Source: Oleiagrimonas citrea (GTDB lineage Bacteria; Pseudomonadota; Gammaproteobacteria; Xanthomonadales; Rhodanobacteraceae). From it: a stretch of 64,000 nucleotides of DNA. The notes beneath the pieces are model-generated. The model was not told the origin of the DNA. It saw only the letters and a list, made by a program, of their open reading frames with translations, and did not search any database. The position numbers and the translations under genes were made by a program. Position 1 is the first letter of the stretch. Each line of letters starts with the position of its first letter. The DNA is taken from assembly GCF_012395255.1 (NCBI RefSeq), contig NZ_JAAZQD010000001.1:682001-746000 (forward strand), in the 5' to 3' direction. Positions 37,541 to 49,311 of the stretch are shown piece after piece.

Positions 37541-39037
37541 TCAGAGCAGAACCACATCGAACCGTTCCTGCGCGTAGTGATCCTCGGCCTGGAAAGTGAT
37601 CGTCTTGCCGATGAACTCTTCCAGCTCGGCGACGCCGACCGACTCTTCTTCCAGAATGCGGTCGACCACGACCGGACTGGCCAGCACCATCAGTTTCTCG
37701 GCATCAAACTGGCGCACGGCGCGGGTGATCTCGCGGAAGATCTCGTAGGTCACCGTCTCCGGCGTCTTCAACGTGCCACGGCCATTGCAGACAGGACACG
37801 GTTCGCACAGCTGGTATTCCAGGCTCTTGGTGGTGCGCTTGCGCGTCATCTCCACCAGACCCAGCGCCGACATCGGATACACCGTGGTCTTGGCGTGATC
37901 GCGCGCCAGCGCCTTCTCCAGCGTGCGCAGTACCTGTCGCTTGTGCTCCTCGTCGACCATGTCGATGAAGTCGATGATGATGATGCCGCCAAGATTGCGC
38001 AGCCGCAGCTGGCGCGCCGCCGCCTGCGCGGCTTCCAGGTTGGTGCGGTAGACCGTCTCTTCCAGATTGCGCGAACCGAGGTAGGCACCGGTGTTGACGT
38101 CAATGGTGGTCATCGCCTCGGTCTGGTCGACCACCAGGTGACCGCCGGACTTCAGCGGCACCTCGCGACGCAGAGCGCGCTGGATCTCGTCCTCGGCACC
38201 GTACAGGTCGAAGATCGGCCGTTCGCCGTCGTAGTGTTCGATGCGCTCGTCCAGTTCGGGCATGAACTTGTGCACGAACTTGCAGACCTTGTCGTAGGTC
38301 TCGCGCGAATCCACGCGCACCTTCTCGATGCCCTCGTGCAGCAGGTCGCGCAACGCGCGCAGCGGCAGCGAGAGCTCCTCGTAGACGCGCTCACCAACCT
38401 TGCTGCTGGCGATGTTCTCCTGCACCACACGCCAGACCTTGCCCAGGTAGGTCACGTCAAAGGCCAACGCGGTCGCGGACTGGCCCTCGGCATTGGTGCG
38501 CACGATGTAGCCCAGCGGATCTTCGCCGATCAGGCTGCCGAGAGTCTCCTTCAGGCGTTGCCGTTCGTCCTCGTCCTCGATGCGCACCGACACGCCCAGG
38601 GTCTTGGCATAGGGCAGCAACACCAGATAGCGCGAGGGAATCGAAAGGTGCGCGGAAAGACGCGCGCCCTTGCTGCTGATGGGATCGCGGATGACCTGCA
38701 CCACGATCTCCTGGCCCTCGTGAACCAGACCGGAAATGGGCGGCGTGCCGCCGTTGCCGTTGCTCTGCGCAGGCGCGCCGTCACCGTTGCCATTTCCGGC
38801 AGAAACCGCCGGACGCACAATGTCCGAAGCGTGCAGGAATGCCGCCCGCTCCAGCCCGATGTCGACAAACGCCGCCTGCATGCCGGGCATGACGCGCTGC
38901 ACGCGCCCCTTGTAGACATTGCCGACATACCCGCGGCGCGACGCGCGCTCCAGGTACACCTCCTGCATCATGCCGTTTTCGACCACCGCCACCCGGGTCT
39001 CCCGGGGCGTTACGTTGATCAGAATCTCTTCACTCAC
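37541..39037 (-). CDS. rng: ribonuclease G
   Basis: Endoribonuclease of the RNase E/G family; matures the 5' end of 16S rRNA and cleaves mRNAs. It has 498 residues with a GTG start (39037) and a purine-rich GGAGGGAG upstream. The S1 domain (GNVYKGRVQRVMPGMQAAFVD) is interrupted by a low-complexity Gly/Asn insert of about 20 residues (AGNGNGDGAPAQSNGNGG). The catalytic Asp lies in TTIDVNTGAYLG and the second in IIIIDFIDMVDE; the zinc-link is CPVCNGRG. It lies between maf and yhdP, as in E. coli. Confidence 0.97.
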   Translation of the reverse strand: MSEEILINVTPRETRVAVVENGMMQEVYLERASRRGYVGNVYKGRVQRVMPGMQAAFVDIGLERAAFLHASDIVRPAVSAGNGNGDGAPAQSNGNGGTPPISGLVHEGQEIVVQVIRDPISSKGARLSAHLSIPSRYLVLLPYAKTLGVSVRIEDEDERQRLKETLGSLIGEDPLGYIVRTNAEGQSATALAFDVTYLGKVWRVVQENIASSKVGERVYEELSLPLRALRDLLHEGIEKVRVDSRETYDKVCKFVHKFMPELDERIEHYDGERPIFDLYGAEDEIQRALRREVPLKSGGHLVVDQTEAMTTIDVNTGAYLGSRNLEETVYRTNLEAAQAAARQLRLRNLGGIIIIDFIDMVDEEHKRQVLRTLEKALARDHAKTTVYPMSALGLVEMTRKRTTKSLEYQLCEPCPVCNGRGTLKTPETVTYEIFREITRAVRQFDAEKLMVLASPVVVDRILEEESVGVAELEEFIGKTITFQAEDHYAQERFDVVLL

Positions 39038-39205
39038 CGACTCAACTCCCTCCGTGATGCATCGTTATAGCCGGTGCATATGGAACCTGTCGACGCATGC
39101 GCGCCTTCGCGGGCCGAGACCGCGAAACAACGCACGTCCCGCCTCCGATGATGCCTGCGATACCTATTCAGACCCCTTTCGCGGAATACGGTTCCGACGC
39201 TGCGC

Positions 39206-39784
39206 TCATGCACGTCCAGACGCCCACAGGCCCGCCGCACTCAACATCACCGCTGTTTCGTGCAGCGGTAGACCCATCACCGCCGAATAGCTTCCGGAGA
39301 GATATTCAACATAGGCCGCAGCACGCCCCTGAATGGCGTAACCACCTGCTTTACCGAAAGATTCACCGGTCTCGACGTAGGCATCGATCTCCTTTTCGGA
39401 CATGCTCGCCAGTCGCACATGAGAGATACAGGTCGCCGATTCCTCGCGCTCGGCGTGCACCAGCCAGACACTGGAAATCACGCGATGCGTGACGCCGGCC
39501 AGTCGCTTCAGCATGCCGCACGCCTGCGCAGGCGTCTCGGGCTTCCCGAACACCTCATCGCCGAGCACGACCTCGGTATCCGAGCCCAGCACCCAGGCAT
39601 CGTCCTCATCGAGTGCATCCCGCCCCGCGCAGGCCTTGTCGCGCGCCACACGGCGCACGTAGTCCTCGGGTGACTCATGATCGGCGCGCACTTCGGGCAC
39701 ATCGACCCGGACAACGCGGAACGTCGCGCCGATCTGTTCGAGCAGCTGCCGTCGACGCGGTGATTGGGAAGCCAGATAAAGCAT
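39206..39784 (-). CDS. maf: Maf-like nucleoside triphosphate pyrophosphatase
   Basis: House-cleaning dTTP/UTP pyrophosphatase (YhdE type, inferred from context next to rng). It has 192 residues starting MLYLASQSPRRRQLLEQIG, whose Ser-x-Arg-Arg binds phosphate. The active-site region VLGSDTEVVLGDEVFGKP has GSDT in place of the common AADT; the acidic residue is kept. The family C-terminal GGYAIQGRAAAYVEYLSGSYSAVMGLPL is intact. A 168-base spacer separates it from rng. Confidence 0.95.
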   Translation of the reverse strand: MLYLASQSPRRRQLLEQIGATFRVVRVDVPEVRADHESPEDYVRRVARDKACAGRDALDEDDAWVLGSDTEVVLGDEVFGKPETPAQACGMLKRLAGVTHRVISSVWLVHAEREESATCISHVRLASMSEKEIDAYVETGESFGKAGGYAIQGRAAAYVEYLSGSYSAVMGLPLHETAVMLSAAGLWASGRA

Positions 39785-39868
39785 CCGGTCAGCATACTGA
39801 GCGCGGCGCATGCACACCAGAAAGAACTGCTAATCTTCAGGCTGGGGAGTGAAAAGAGGTCATTGGGG

Positions 39869-40120
39869 ATGCGCATTCCGGAAAAAACCGTCCTGGGAGT
39901 CAGCGGTGCACTGCTGATCCTGTCCACCGCCCAGAACCTTGTCGGCCTGCTCGACGGCGCCACCACGGCGAAGATCCACGCGCTGGCCGCGGCACAGACA
40001 CACGATTCCGGCGCGTTCGTGTTCGGCTATGAGAGCGGCCTCGGACTGATTGTCCTGGTCAAGCTTCTGTGCGGTGCGGCATTGCTCGCCCTGTTGCTGC
40101 GACGCACTCGCGAGCACTGA
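39869..40120 (+). CDS. small two-helix membrane protein, unknown
   Basis: An 83-residue protein from ATG 39869 with GAGGT nine bases upstream. Two hydrophobic segments are visible: VLGVSGALLILSTAQNLVGLL and LGLIVLVKLLCGAALLALLL, joined by a short polar loop (TTAKIHALAAAQTHDSGAFVFG), with a basic C terminus (RRTREH). I recognise no family. It is divergent from maf (84 bases) and convergent with rlmH (24 bases). Codon use agrees with neighbours, so it is probably a real gene. Confidence 0.65.
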   Translation: MRIPEKTVLGVSGALLILSTAQNLVGLLDGATTAKIHALAAAQTHDSGAFVFGYESGLGLIVLVKLLCGAALLALLLRRTREH

Positions 40121-40144
40121 CGCCCACCCGGCCGTCCTAATCGA

Positions 40145-40615
40145 TCAGGCGCGATGATACGGGTGCCCTGCAGCGATCATCGCCGCCCGATAGAGCTGTT
40201 CAACCAGCACCAGCCGCACCAGCATGTGCGGCAACGTCAACGCTCCCAGCGACCAACGCTGGTCGGCACGCTCCAGCACCGCCGGGGCATGGCCGTCGGG
40301 GCCGCCGATCAGGAACGCCAGATCGCGTCCGCTCATGCGCCAGTCCGCCAGGCGCTCGGCCAGCTGCTCGCTGGACCAGACCTTTCCGCGCCCGTCGAGA
40401 GCCACCACATGCGTGTCGCGCGGCAACGCCGCCAGCACCGCCTTGGCCTCGTCCTCCATGGCCCGCTGCACGTCGCGCCCCTTGCCACGCGCGCCAGGCC
40501 GGATCTCGACCAGCTCCAGGGGTAGCTCGCGCGAGAGCCGCTTGGCGTATTCGGCAAATCCCTCGCTCACCCATGAGGGCATGCGCTCGCCGACGGAAAT
40601 GATGCGTGTATGCAT
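40145..40615 (-). CDS. rlmH: 23S rRNA (pseudouridine1915-N3)-methyltransferase
   Basis: SPOUT methyltransferase that modifies pseudouridine 1915 in helix 69 of 23S rRNA. It has 156 residues (E. coli 155). The knot and SAM-binding region FLIGGPDGHAP, then SLGALTLPHMLVRLVLVEQLYRA and the terminal AGHPYHR are unmistakable. It is the last gene of leuS-lptE-holA-nadD-rsfS-rlmH; no mrdA follows. Confidence 0.98.
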   Translation of the reverse strand: MHTRIISVGERMPSWVSEGFAEYAKRLSRELPLELVEIRPGARGKGRDVQRAMEDEAKAVLAALPRDTHVVALDGRGKVWSSEQLAERLADWRMSGRDLAFLIGGPDGHAPAVLERADQRWSLGALTLPHMLVRLVLVEQLYRAAMIAAGHPYHRA

Positions 40616-40645
40616 GGGCGCGTCCCGGAATGCGGGTCAAGACGG

Positions 40646-40672
40646 CGGAGCGAATGCCAGGCATCCGCTCCG
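40646..40672 (-). repeat. imperfect hairpin between rsfS and rlmH (proximal to rlmH)
   Basis: CGGAGCG and CGCTCCG pair, with further inner pairing ATGCC/GGCAT across one mismatch. It lies 31 bases before the rlmH ATG on the minus strand and is the second of two stem-loops in this 126-base spacer. Confidence 0.5.
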
Positions 40673-40704
40673 GGACCGCGGCAGCGCGCGCCGCAGCCGT
40701 TCGC

Positions 40705-40733
40705 GCACGTGCGGCGCACCGCGCCGCACGTGC
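40705..40733 (-). repeat. 13-bp perfect hairpin after rsfS
   Basis: GCACGTGCGGCGC and its exact complement GCGCCGCACGTGC are separated by three bases. It starts 8 bases past the rsfS stop. There is no T-run, so it is more likely a processing or attenuation hairpin between rsfS and rlmH than an intrinsic terminator. Confidence 0.7.
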
Positions 40734-40741
40734 CTCTTCGC

Positions 40742-41161
40742 TCAGTCGGCCTGGCGCTGCGCCTCGGGCGCTTCGTCGTCATCCTCGAGGCCGTCACCGA
40801 CCGTCCACAGGCGTTCCAGCCCGTAGAATTCGCGGATGCGCGGCAGCATGACGTGGATGATGATGTCGCCCAGATCGACCAGCACCCATTCGGCTTCGTC
40901 CTGTCCTTCCACGCCGAGCGGCAGCACGCCCGCCTGCTTGGCGAACTTGACCACTTCATCGGCGATGGACTTGACGTGCCGGCTGGACGTGCCGGAAGCG
41001 ATGATCAGCAGGTCGGCGATGGAGGTCTTGCCGCGAACGTCGATCTCGACGACATCCTTGGCCTTGAGATCCTCCAGCGCGGCAACGACGCGGTTGCGCA
41101 GCAGCTGATCGGAGGGGTGGGCGGAAACGGTGGCTTGAGCGGATGGTTGGCTTGCAGACAA
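40742..41161 (-). CDS. rsfS: ribosomal silencing factor RsfS
   Basis: Binds L14 and blocks subunit joining during starvation. The conserved core starts [25 protein letters not shown], then [25 protein letters not shown] and [36 protein letters not shown]. No ATG precedes the core. TTG 41161, with GAGGTG eight bases upstream, gives 139 residues, the best fit. A TTG at 41230 is less likely because a TATACT box (minus strand, 41213-41208) lies just downstream of it. Neighbours nadD and rlmH are the classic context. Confidence 0.93.
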   Translation of the reverse strand: MSASQPSAQATVSAHPSDQLLRNRVVAALEDLKAKDVVEIDVRGKTSIADLLIIASGTSSRHVKSIADEVVKFAKQAGVLPLGVEGQDEAEWVLVDLGDIIIHVMLPRIREFYGLERLWTVGDGLEDDDEAPEAQRQAD

Positions 41162-41237
41162 GTGGTTTACACCTCGGTCAGACGCGCCGGCCGGCGCGTT
41201 CGCCCGCAGTATACCGCCAGCCGCGGACAACCGTGTT

Positions 41238-41873
41238 TCAGTCGCGATAGACGTTCAGGAGCGCCGGATCGCGCAGCAGCGCTTCCGGCAGCAGATAGCG
41301 CGGCACGCGACCGGCGGCCAGTTGTGCGCGAATGGCGCTGGCGGAGATGTCCAGCGCGGTTACGGGCACGTCAATCACGAAGCCCTGCGGAGCGCCACGC
41401 AGACGTTCGCAGTCCTCAATGCGTCGCGGCTCCACGGCCTCGCGCAGCGCCGCGCTGTGCTCGGAACGCAGGCCCGGACGCGTCAGGACGCCGATATGCG
41501 CCAGCTCGAACAGCTGCTTCCAGCGGTCCCAGCGGTCCAGTCCGGCGAAGGCATCGGCCCCCACCAGCAACACCAGCGACCGCTGCGCGCCCAGCTCGGC
41601 GCGCAGATCACGCAAGGTATCGACACTGTAGGACGGCCCCTCGCGCAGCAATTCGCGCGTATCGATGTGCAGCCGGTCCTGACCTTCCAGCGCGGCGCGC
41701 AGCAAGGCCTCGCGCTGTGCGGCACTGGCGCGGGTCGGGGGACGATGCGGAGGTACCCGCGCCGGCATCATGCGCACGTCGGCATCCAGGTACTCGGCCG
41801 CTTCCCACGCCGCACGCAGGTGACCCAGATGCACCGGATCGAAGGTGCCGCCGAAGATCGCGACCGGCTTCAT
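41238..41873 (-). CDS. nadD: nicotinate-nucleotide adenylyltransferase
   Basis: Makes deamido-NAD from NaMN and ATP in NAD synthesis. It has 211 residues. The nucleotidyltransferase loop is [17 protein letters not shown], with the (H/T)xGH motif HLGH. The C-terminal ISxSxIR motif is seen as [20 protein letters not shown]. The ATG overlaps the holA stop by four bases (ATGA), so the two are translationally coupled. Confidence 0.97.
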   Translation of the reverse strand: MKPVAIFGGTFDPVHLGHLRAAWEAAEYLDADVRMMPARVPPHRPPTRASAAQREALLRAALEGQDRLHIDTRELLREGPSYSVDTLRDLRAELGAQRSLVLLVGADAFAGLDRWDRWKQLFELAHIGVLTRPGLRSEHSAALREAVEPRRIEDCERLRGAPQGFVIDVPVTALDISASAIRAQLAAGRVPRYLLPEALLRDPALLNVYRD

Positions 41874-42886
41874 GCGCTCGCCAGCGCTCGCGCACCGCGC
41901 GGATCGGCGATGCGCGCGACCAGCCGCTGCATCTCGCGCCACGGGTCGCCACCCTCGCGCCCCTTGGTCATGCGGTCGATCCGGGCCGCCTGGGCCAGGC
42001 AAGCCTGCCAGTGCTCGCGTGGAGCACGCCGAAGCGCCTGTCGGAATAGCTGTTCGCGCGCCTGCCACAGACGCTCGGCGCGAGCCTGCGCGGCAAAATC
42101 CGGGGCCGTAGCCAACCGCAATGCGATCTGCAGCTGGCTGACCAGCCAGCCCAGCATCGGAATCAGCTCCTCGCCCTCGGCCTGCAGTCCGCGCATCACG
42201 CGCAGCGCTCGGGCCGCATCGCCGCCGAAGGCGGCATCGCTGAGCCGGAAGATATCGTAGCGCGCGCTGTCGGCAACCAGACTCTCCATGGTCGCGGCAT
42301 CCATGCGCCCACCGCTGTGCAGCAGCGCCAGTTTGTCGACCTCCTGCGCCGCGGCAAGCAGATTGCCCTCGACGCGCTCGGCCAACAGGGACAGTGCCGC
42401 CGTTTCGGCCTGAATGCCGTGCCGCGCCAGGCGCGCGCCGATCCAGGCCGGCATCTCGTGCGGCCGCGGCGGCCAGAACACGACCTGCACGCCAGCCTTG
42501 TCCAGCGCCTTGCTCCACGCACCCTCGTGCTTCTTCGACCAGGTCACGCAGGTCACCAGCAGCACCGTGTCCGGCGGAGGGTTTTCGCAATAGGCGGTCA
42601 GCGCCTTGCTGCCGTCGCGTCCGGGCTTGCCGGTGGGCAGACGCAGGTCGAGCATGCGTCGACTGGCAAACAGCGACATGCCGGCTCCGGCGCGTGCCAG
42701 ATCGTCCCAGTCGAACCCGGACTCGACGCTCAGCACTTCCCGTTCCGTGTAGCCGAGTTCACGCGCCCGGGCGCGCAGCGCATCAGCCGCTTCCAGCACC
42801 AACATCTCTTCGCCCACCAGCAGGTAGACCGGCTGCAGGGTGTCGGCCTTGAGCTGTTGCGGCCAGCGGGCGGCGGGTACGGGCAT
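41870..42886 (-). CDS. holA: DNA polymerase III delta subunit
   Basis: Clamp-opening subunit of the clamp loader. It has 338 residues (E. coli 343). The N-terminal part PVYLLVGEEMLVLEAADALR and the later VEGNLLAAAQEVDKLALLHSGG and DSARYDIFRLSDAAFGGD are characteristic of HolA, which keeps the AAA+ fold without a working ATP site. It lies 11 bases after lptE and overlaps nadD. Confidence 0.95.
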   Translation of the reverse strand: MPVPAARWPQQLKADTLQPVYLLVGEEMLVLEAADALRARARELGYTEREVLSVESGFDWDDLARAGAGMSLFASRRMLDLRLPTGKPGRDGSKALTAYCENPPPDTVLLVTCVTWSKKHEGAWSKALDKAGVQVVFWPPRPHEMPAWIGARLARHGIQAETAALSLLAERVEGNLLAAAQEVDKLALLHSGGRMDAATMESLVADSARYDIFRLSDAAFGGDAARALRVMRGLQAEGEELIPMLGWLVSQLQIALRLATAPDFAAQARAERLWQAREQLFRQALRRAPREHWQACLAQAARIDRMTKGREGGDPWREMQRLVARIADPRGARALASA

Positions 42887-42897
42887 GCGGTGCGGAA

Positions 42898-43464
42898 TCA
42901 GTTCACGGCGGACGCCGCGCCGGCCGGCATGGCCGACGCCGACGCGGCAGGGACGGCAGCGGTCGCGCGCTCAGCCGCGGCGCGCAGATGGAACTGCACG
43001 GCCTGCACGGCGTCGCTGACCAGACTGCTGCGTATCTCCTCGGTCTGCGCCTCGGTCCCGATCGGCTGTCTCGCATCGTAGGTGAACTCGCGCGAGAGCC
43101 GGATCGTCTGCAGCGGCACCAGCACCCTGCCCTGGCTGTCAGTTACATTGAAACGCACCTCGTAGCGCACGGCGTACTCGCCCACGCGCGCTCGGCCCGT
43201 GAACGTCAGCGCATTGCGGCGAAAACGCGCGACCGGCACCCGGAATTCGGCCACGCCGGGGCCGGACTCGTCGACCAGCGTCGCCCCCGCGCTCTCCAGT
43301 GTGCGCGCCAGTTCGCGCTGCAGGTCACCGCTGCCGTTCACGGTCAAGTGGATCTTGTCCATGCCCGGCGGCAGCTGCGCGCCGCGGCGCAGATGGAAAC
43401 CGCACGCACTCAGCAGGAGCAATACTCCGGCACACAGGGAAACACGCAACCAGCGCTTATCCAT
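42898..43464 (-). CDS. lptE: LPS-assembly lipoprotein LptE
   Basis: Outer-membrane lipoprotein that plugs LptD and helps insert LPS. It has 188 residues. The signal peptide ends in the lipobox LLLLSACGFHLRRG, giving Cys21 as the lipidated residue. The LptE core DKIHLTVNGSGDLQRELARTLESAGA and YEVRFNVTDSQGRVLVPLQTI follows. The C terminus is an Ala-rich extension. It starts two bases after leuS, as in E. coli. Confidence 0.95.
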   Translation of the reverse strand: MDKRWLRVSLCAGVLLLLSACGFHLRRGAQLPPGMDKIHLTVNGSGDLQRELARTLESAGATLVDESGPGVAEFRVPVARFRRNALTFTGRARVGEYAVRYEVRFNVTDSQGRVLVPLQTIRLSREFTYDARQPIGTEAQTEEIRSSLVSDAVQAVQFHLRAAAERATAAVPAASASAMPAGAASAVN

Positions 43465-43466
43465 CT

Positions 43467-46328
<2,862 letters not shown>

Positions 46329-46371
46329 TCAGGTGCGCGGTTCGCGTCCCGGGATCACGGCGGCAAGCGCG

Positions 46372-46977
46372 TTACTGCGGACAATCCGGCACGCCGCCCG
46401 CGGCCAGTGCGCGCACGGCACCGGCGATGCGGTCGGACAGGGCCGCCAAGGCCTGCTGGTGGCCATGCACCAGCGCGGCGTAGCCGTCGGCGACCGGCTC
46501 CTTCAGCGAGCTGCTGCAGCTGAGCGTTTCGCCGTGCCCACCGCGTTCGCGCACGCTCCAGGCAGCGTCGATCTGGGCGTACCGCCCGACCACGGACTCG
46601 AAACGGCGCACATCCAACTTGATGCGGTAGACCTTGCCGGTATCCGCCTGCGGCAGACCGTAGACGTCCACAGCATCGAGATCGCGCGCCAACCGATCGG
46701 AGACCGCCGTGCGAATCTGATCGCCCAGCGGACCGATCCACTGCTCACCCTCGAGCAGGGCTACCCGATCATCACTCTGCCGCACCACCATCTGCGGCTG
46801 GTCGATCTGGGCCGGAATGGTGACCGGCAGCACGGCGATCCGGTAGTCCGCAGGCGTAACGACGGACTTCGCCGTCGTCTGCGGCACCAGCGTGTAGAAC
46901 TGCGTCGGCGCCGAGGCGCATGCCGTCAGAAGCAGCAGCACGGCGACACCGGGCAAATGGCGCATGCGCAGACTCAT
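46372..46977 (-). CDS. pqiC: PqiC-type lipoprotein (ABC_trans_aux, PF03886)
   Basis: Outer-membrane lipoprotein partner of the PqiAB lipid-transport system. It has 201 residues. The lipobox is LLLLTACASAPTQFYTL; FYTL is the usual start of the mature domain. The core includes IAVLPVTIPAQIDQPQMVVR and LGDQIRTAVSDRLARDL. The ATG overlaps the pqiB stop by four bases, so it belongs to the same operon. It ends 184 bases before leuS. Confidence 0.92.
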   Translation of the reverse strand: MSLRMRHLPGVAVLLLLTACASAPTQFYTLVPQTTAKSVVTPADYRIAVLPVTIPAQIDQPQMVVRQSDDRVALLEGEQWIGPLGDQIRTAVSDRLARDLDAVDVYGLPQADTGKVYRIKLDVRRFESVVGRYAQIDAAWSVRERGGHGETLSCSSSLKEPVADGYAALVHGHQQALAALSDRIAGAVRALAAGGVPDCPQ

Positions 46978-48665
46978 GGCTGTTTCTCCTTGTTCGTCGG
47001 CGCCAGATTCGTCGGCGCGGGCGGCGCTTCCGGCGGCGGCGCGTTATTGCGCTTGCCGCGCAGCAGCGCCTCGGGGTGACGCCCCAGGTAGTCGGTCAGC
47101 ACGCGCAGCGAGCGCGCCGCGCGCTGCACCTGCAGCAGGGTCTGGCCCAAGTTCTGCTGCAGCGGCGAATCGCCGGACAAGCTTCCATCCAGCGAACGCA
47201 GTGTGGTCTGCGCCTGCTTCAGCGTCTCGCTCGCCTGCGGCGCCAGCTTGCCGTTGAACTGCTTCAGCAGCGCATCGATGCCCTGCAGGCTCTGATCCAG
47301 ATGCTGACCGATGCGATCGAACGGCACCTTGTCCAGGCGATCGGCGATGTGCGCGACCTGCTCCTGGATGCGGTCGAAGCTGCCCGGCACCGTGGGCACG
47401 CGCAGCGGCCGCTGCTTCGGATCGAGCACCTTGCGCGCCTCGTTGGGGAAGAAGTCCAGCGCCACGTAGAGCTGCCCGGTGAGCAGATTGCCGCTGCGCA
47501 GCTGCGCGCGCAGTCCGTGCTTGACCAACACCGCCAGCCCCAGCCCGGGATTCTTCTCGTACGCATCGCCGATGCGCTTGGCGAACTGCTCGTGGGCGCG
47601 GCCCAGACGCTGCGGATAGATCACCGCCGTGACATCGACCGGGAAGCGCTTCTTCACCGGATCGTATTCGACGCTGATGCGCTTGACCTCACCGAGCGAA
47701 ATCCCCTCGAAATCGACCGGCGCTCCCTTGGACAGGCCGCGCACCGACTGGTGGAAGCGCATGTGCAGCCACAGCGGAGGTCCGTCCGGCGGCTGCATCG
47801 CCTTGTCACGCGTGTCGAACAATTCGAAGCGGGTTCCCGCCACGGCACGTTCGCTGTGGCGGATGTACCCCGGCGCCTGGAAGGCGATGCCGCCGGCGAC
47901 CACCGTGGCCAGGGACTCGGTGTTGACCTTCAGCCCGCCCGCATCGACGGCGACGTTGACGCCGCTGGCGTTCCAGAAACGGCTCTCTTTGCTCACGTAG
48001 CGATCGTACGGCGCATCGATGAACACCTGCAGCTGCACACCCTTGCCGTCCTCGTCGAGGCGGTAGCTGACCACCCGTCCGACCTGGATGCGTCGGAAGT
48101 ACACCGGCGAACCGATGTCCAGCGACCCCAGATCGTCGCTGTTCAGCGTGAACGTGCTGCCCGGCTCGCCGTGCGTCAGCGGCGGCGGCGTCTCCAGCCC
48201 CTTGAATCTCCGGCGATCGTCGTGCCGCTTGCCATTTTCGGTGTCGGCGCCGATGTAGGCACCGGACAGCAGCGTGCTCAATCCAGACACGCCGCCCAGC
48301 CCGACCCGCGGCCGGACCACCCAGAAGCGGCTGCCTTCGCTGGCGAAATAGTCGTAGCGCTTTTCCAGATCCACGTGCACCAGGACGGTGCTGCGGTCCT
48401 GGCTTAGCGTCACGGTGTGGACCTTGCCGATCACCACATTCTTGAACTTGACCTCGGTCTTGCCGGGTTCGATGCCCTCGGCGGTCTTGAAGCTGATGGT
48501 GATCGCCGGACCTTCCGACAAGTAGGCGTGCACCACCAGCGACAGACCGATCACCGCGGCCACCACCGGCACCAGCCAGATCAGCGGCAGCTGCCAGCGC
48601 CGACGCCGGGCGATTTCCGGGGACGGCAGATGCTCGGAGTCCCCGTACGGCTCACGCTCGGTCAT
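46974..48665 (-). CDS. pqiB: PqiB family MCE protein (paraquat-inducible)
   Basis: Inner-membrane-anchored MCE protein whose hexamers form a periplasmic tube for lipid transport between the membranes. It has 563 residues (E. coli PqiB 546). One N-terminal helix (LPLIWLVPVVAAVIGLSLVV) is followed by three MlaD/MCE domains, starting near GPAITISFKTAEGIEPGKTEV, GEPGSTFTLNSDDLGSLDIG and LWLHMRFHQSVRGLSKGAPVD. A long helical C-terminal segment follows. It overlaps the upstream PqiA-like gene by 14 bases. Confidence 0.95.
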   Translation of the reverse strand: MTEREPYGDSEHLPSPEIARRRRWQLPLIWLVPVVAAVIGLSLVVHAYLSEGPAITISFKTAEGIEPGKTEVKFKNVVIGKVHTVTLSQDRSTVLVHVDLEKRYDYFASEGSRFWVVRPRVGLGGVSGLSTLLSGAYIGADTENGKRHDDRRRFKGLETPPPLTHGEPGSTFTLNSDDLGSLDIGSPVYFRRIQVGRVVSYRLDEDGKGVQLQVFIDAPYDRYVSKESRFWNASGVNVAVDAGGLKVNTESLATVVAGGIAFQAPGYIRHSERAVAGTRFELFDTRDKAMQPPDGPPLWLHMRFHQSVRGLSKGAPVDFEGISLGEVKRISVEYDPVKKRFPVDVTAVIYPQRLGRAHEQFAKRIGDAYEKNPGLGLAVLVKHGLRAQLRSGNLLTGQLYVALDFFPNEARKVLDPKQRPLRVPTVPGSFDRIQEQVAHIADRLDKVPFDRIGQHLDQSLQGIDALLKQFNGKLAPQASETLKQAQTTLRSLDGSLSGDSPLQQNLGQTLLQVQRAARSLRVLTDYLGRHPEALLRGKRNNAPPPEAPPAPTNLAPTNKEKQP

Positions 48666-49311
48666 GCTCGGCTTCCTGTGATTTCTTTTCGTCTTCGGTC
48701 ACGGCGTGGTCCCAGATCAACCGCGGGTCGAAACTCATCGAGGCCAGCATGGTAAGCACAACCACCAAGCCGAAGTACACCACGCCCGGCCCCGGGTCGA
48801 CCTGGGTCAGCTGGAAGCGCACCAGCGCCACCAGCAGCGTGACCACGAACACGTCCAGCATCGACCAGTATCCGATGCCCTCGACCAGCCGGAACAGATG
48901 CGCCCGCCCGCGCGTGCGCCAGGCCTTGCGGCGCTGCACGCTGATCAGCAACACCAGCAGTGCGGCGAACTTCAGCAACGGCACCATAATCGAGGCCACG
49001 AACACGATCACCGCCAGATCCCATGACCCGGCGCGCCACAGTTCGGCCACACCGCTGAGAATGGTGTTGCTCTCTTTCCCGAACAGCGAGCCGGTGAGCA
49101 TGATCGGCAGCACGTTGGCCGGAATGTAGAGGATCATCGCCGCGATCAGTAGCGCCCAGCAGCGCGCCAGGCTGTTCGGCTTGCGCCGATGCAGGCGCGC
49201 GCCGCACCGCGCGCAGCAGATGTCTCCATGCACGTGCTGGCAGAGCTGCCCGCAACAGTGGCAGGCGATGATGCCCAGCTCGCCGGCCGTGGGAATGTGC
49301 GCCTCGCTCAT
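48652..49311 (-). CDS. pqiA: PqiA-like membrane protein, second half-size gene
   Basis: One PF04403 domain in 219 residues. A Cys-rich N terminus (ACHCCGQLCQHVHGDICCARCG, cysteines at 17, 19, 20, 24, 32, 33, 36) looks like a rubredoxin-type metal site. Four membrane helices follow, including ALLIAAMILYIPANVLPIML, VIVFVASIMVPLLKFAALLV and YWSMLDVFVVTLLVALVRF. E. coli PqiA is a single 417-residue protein with two such domains. Here they are separate genes with an ATGA overlap, and the two products probably act together. Confidence 0.93.
   Translation of the reverse strand: MSEAHIPTAGELGIIACHCCGQLCQHVHGDICCARCGARLHRRKPNSLARCWALLIAAMILYIPANVLPIMLTGSLFGKESNTILSGVAELWRAGSWDLAVIVFVASIMVPLLKFAALLVLLISVQRRKAWRTRGRAHLFRLVEGIGYWSMLDVFVVTLLVALVRFQLTQVDPGPGVVYFGLVVVLTMLASMSFDPRLIWDHAVTEDEKKSQEAEHDRA

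Noticed and set aside
33857-39070. A very long open frame on the plus strand (about 1700 codons) opposite yhdP and rng
   Set aside because: It is antisense to two clearly conserved genes. High GC content keeps the frame free of stops, and its product is Arg/His/Gln-rich without recognisable domains.
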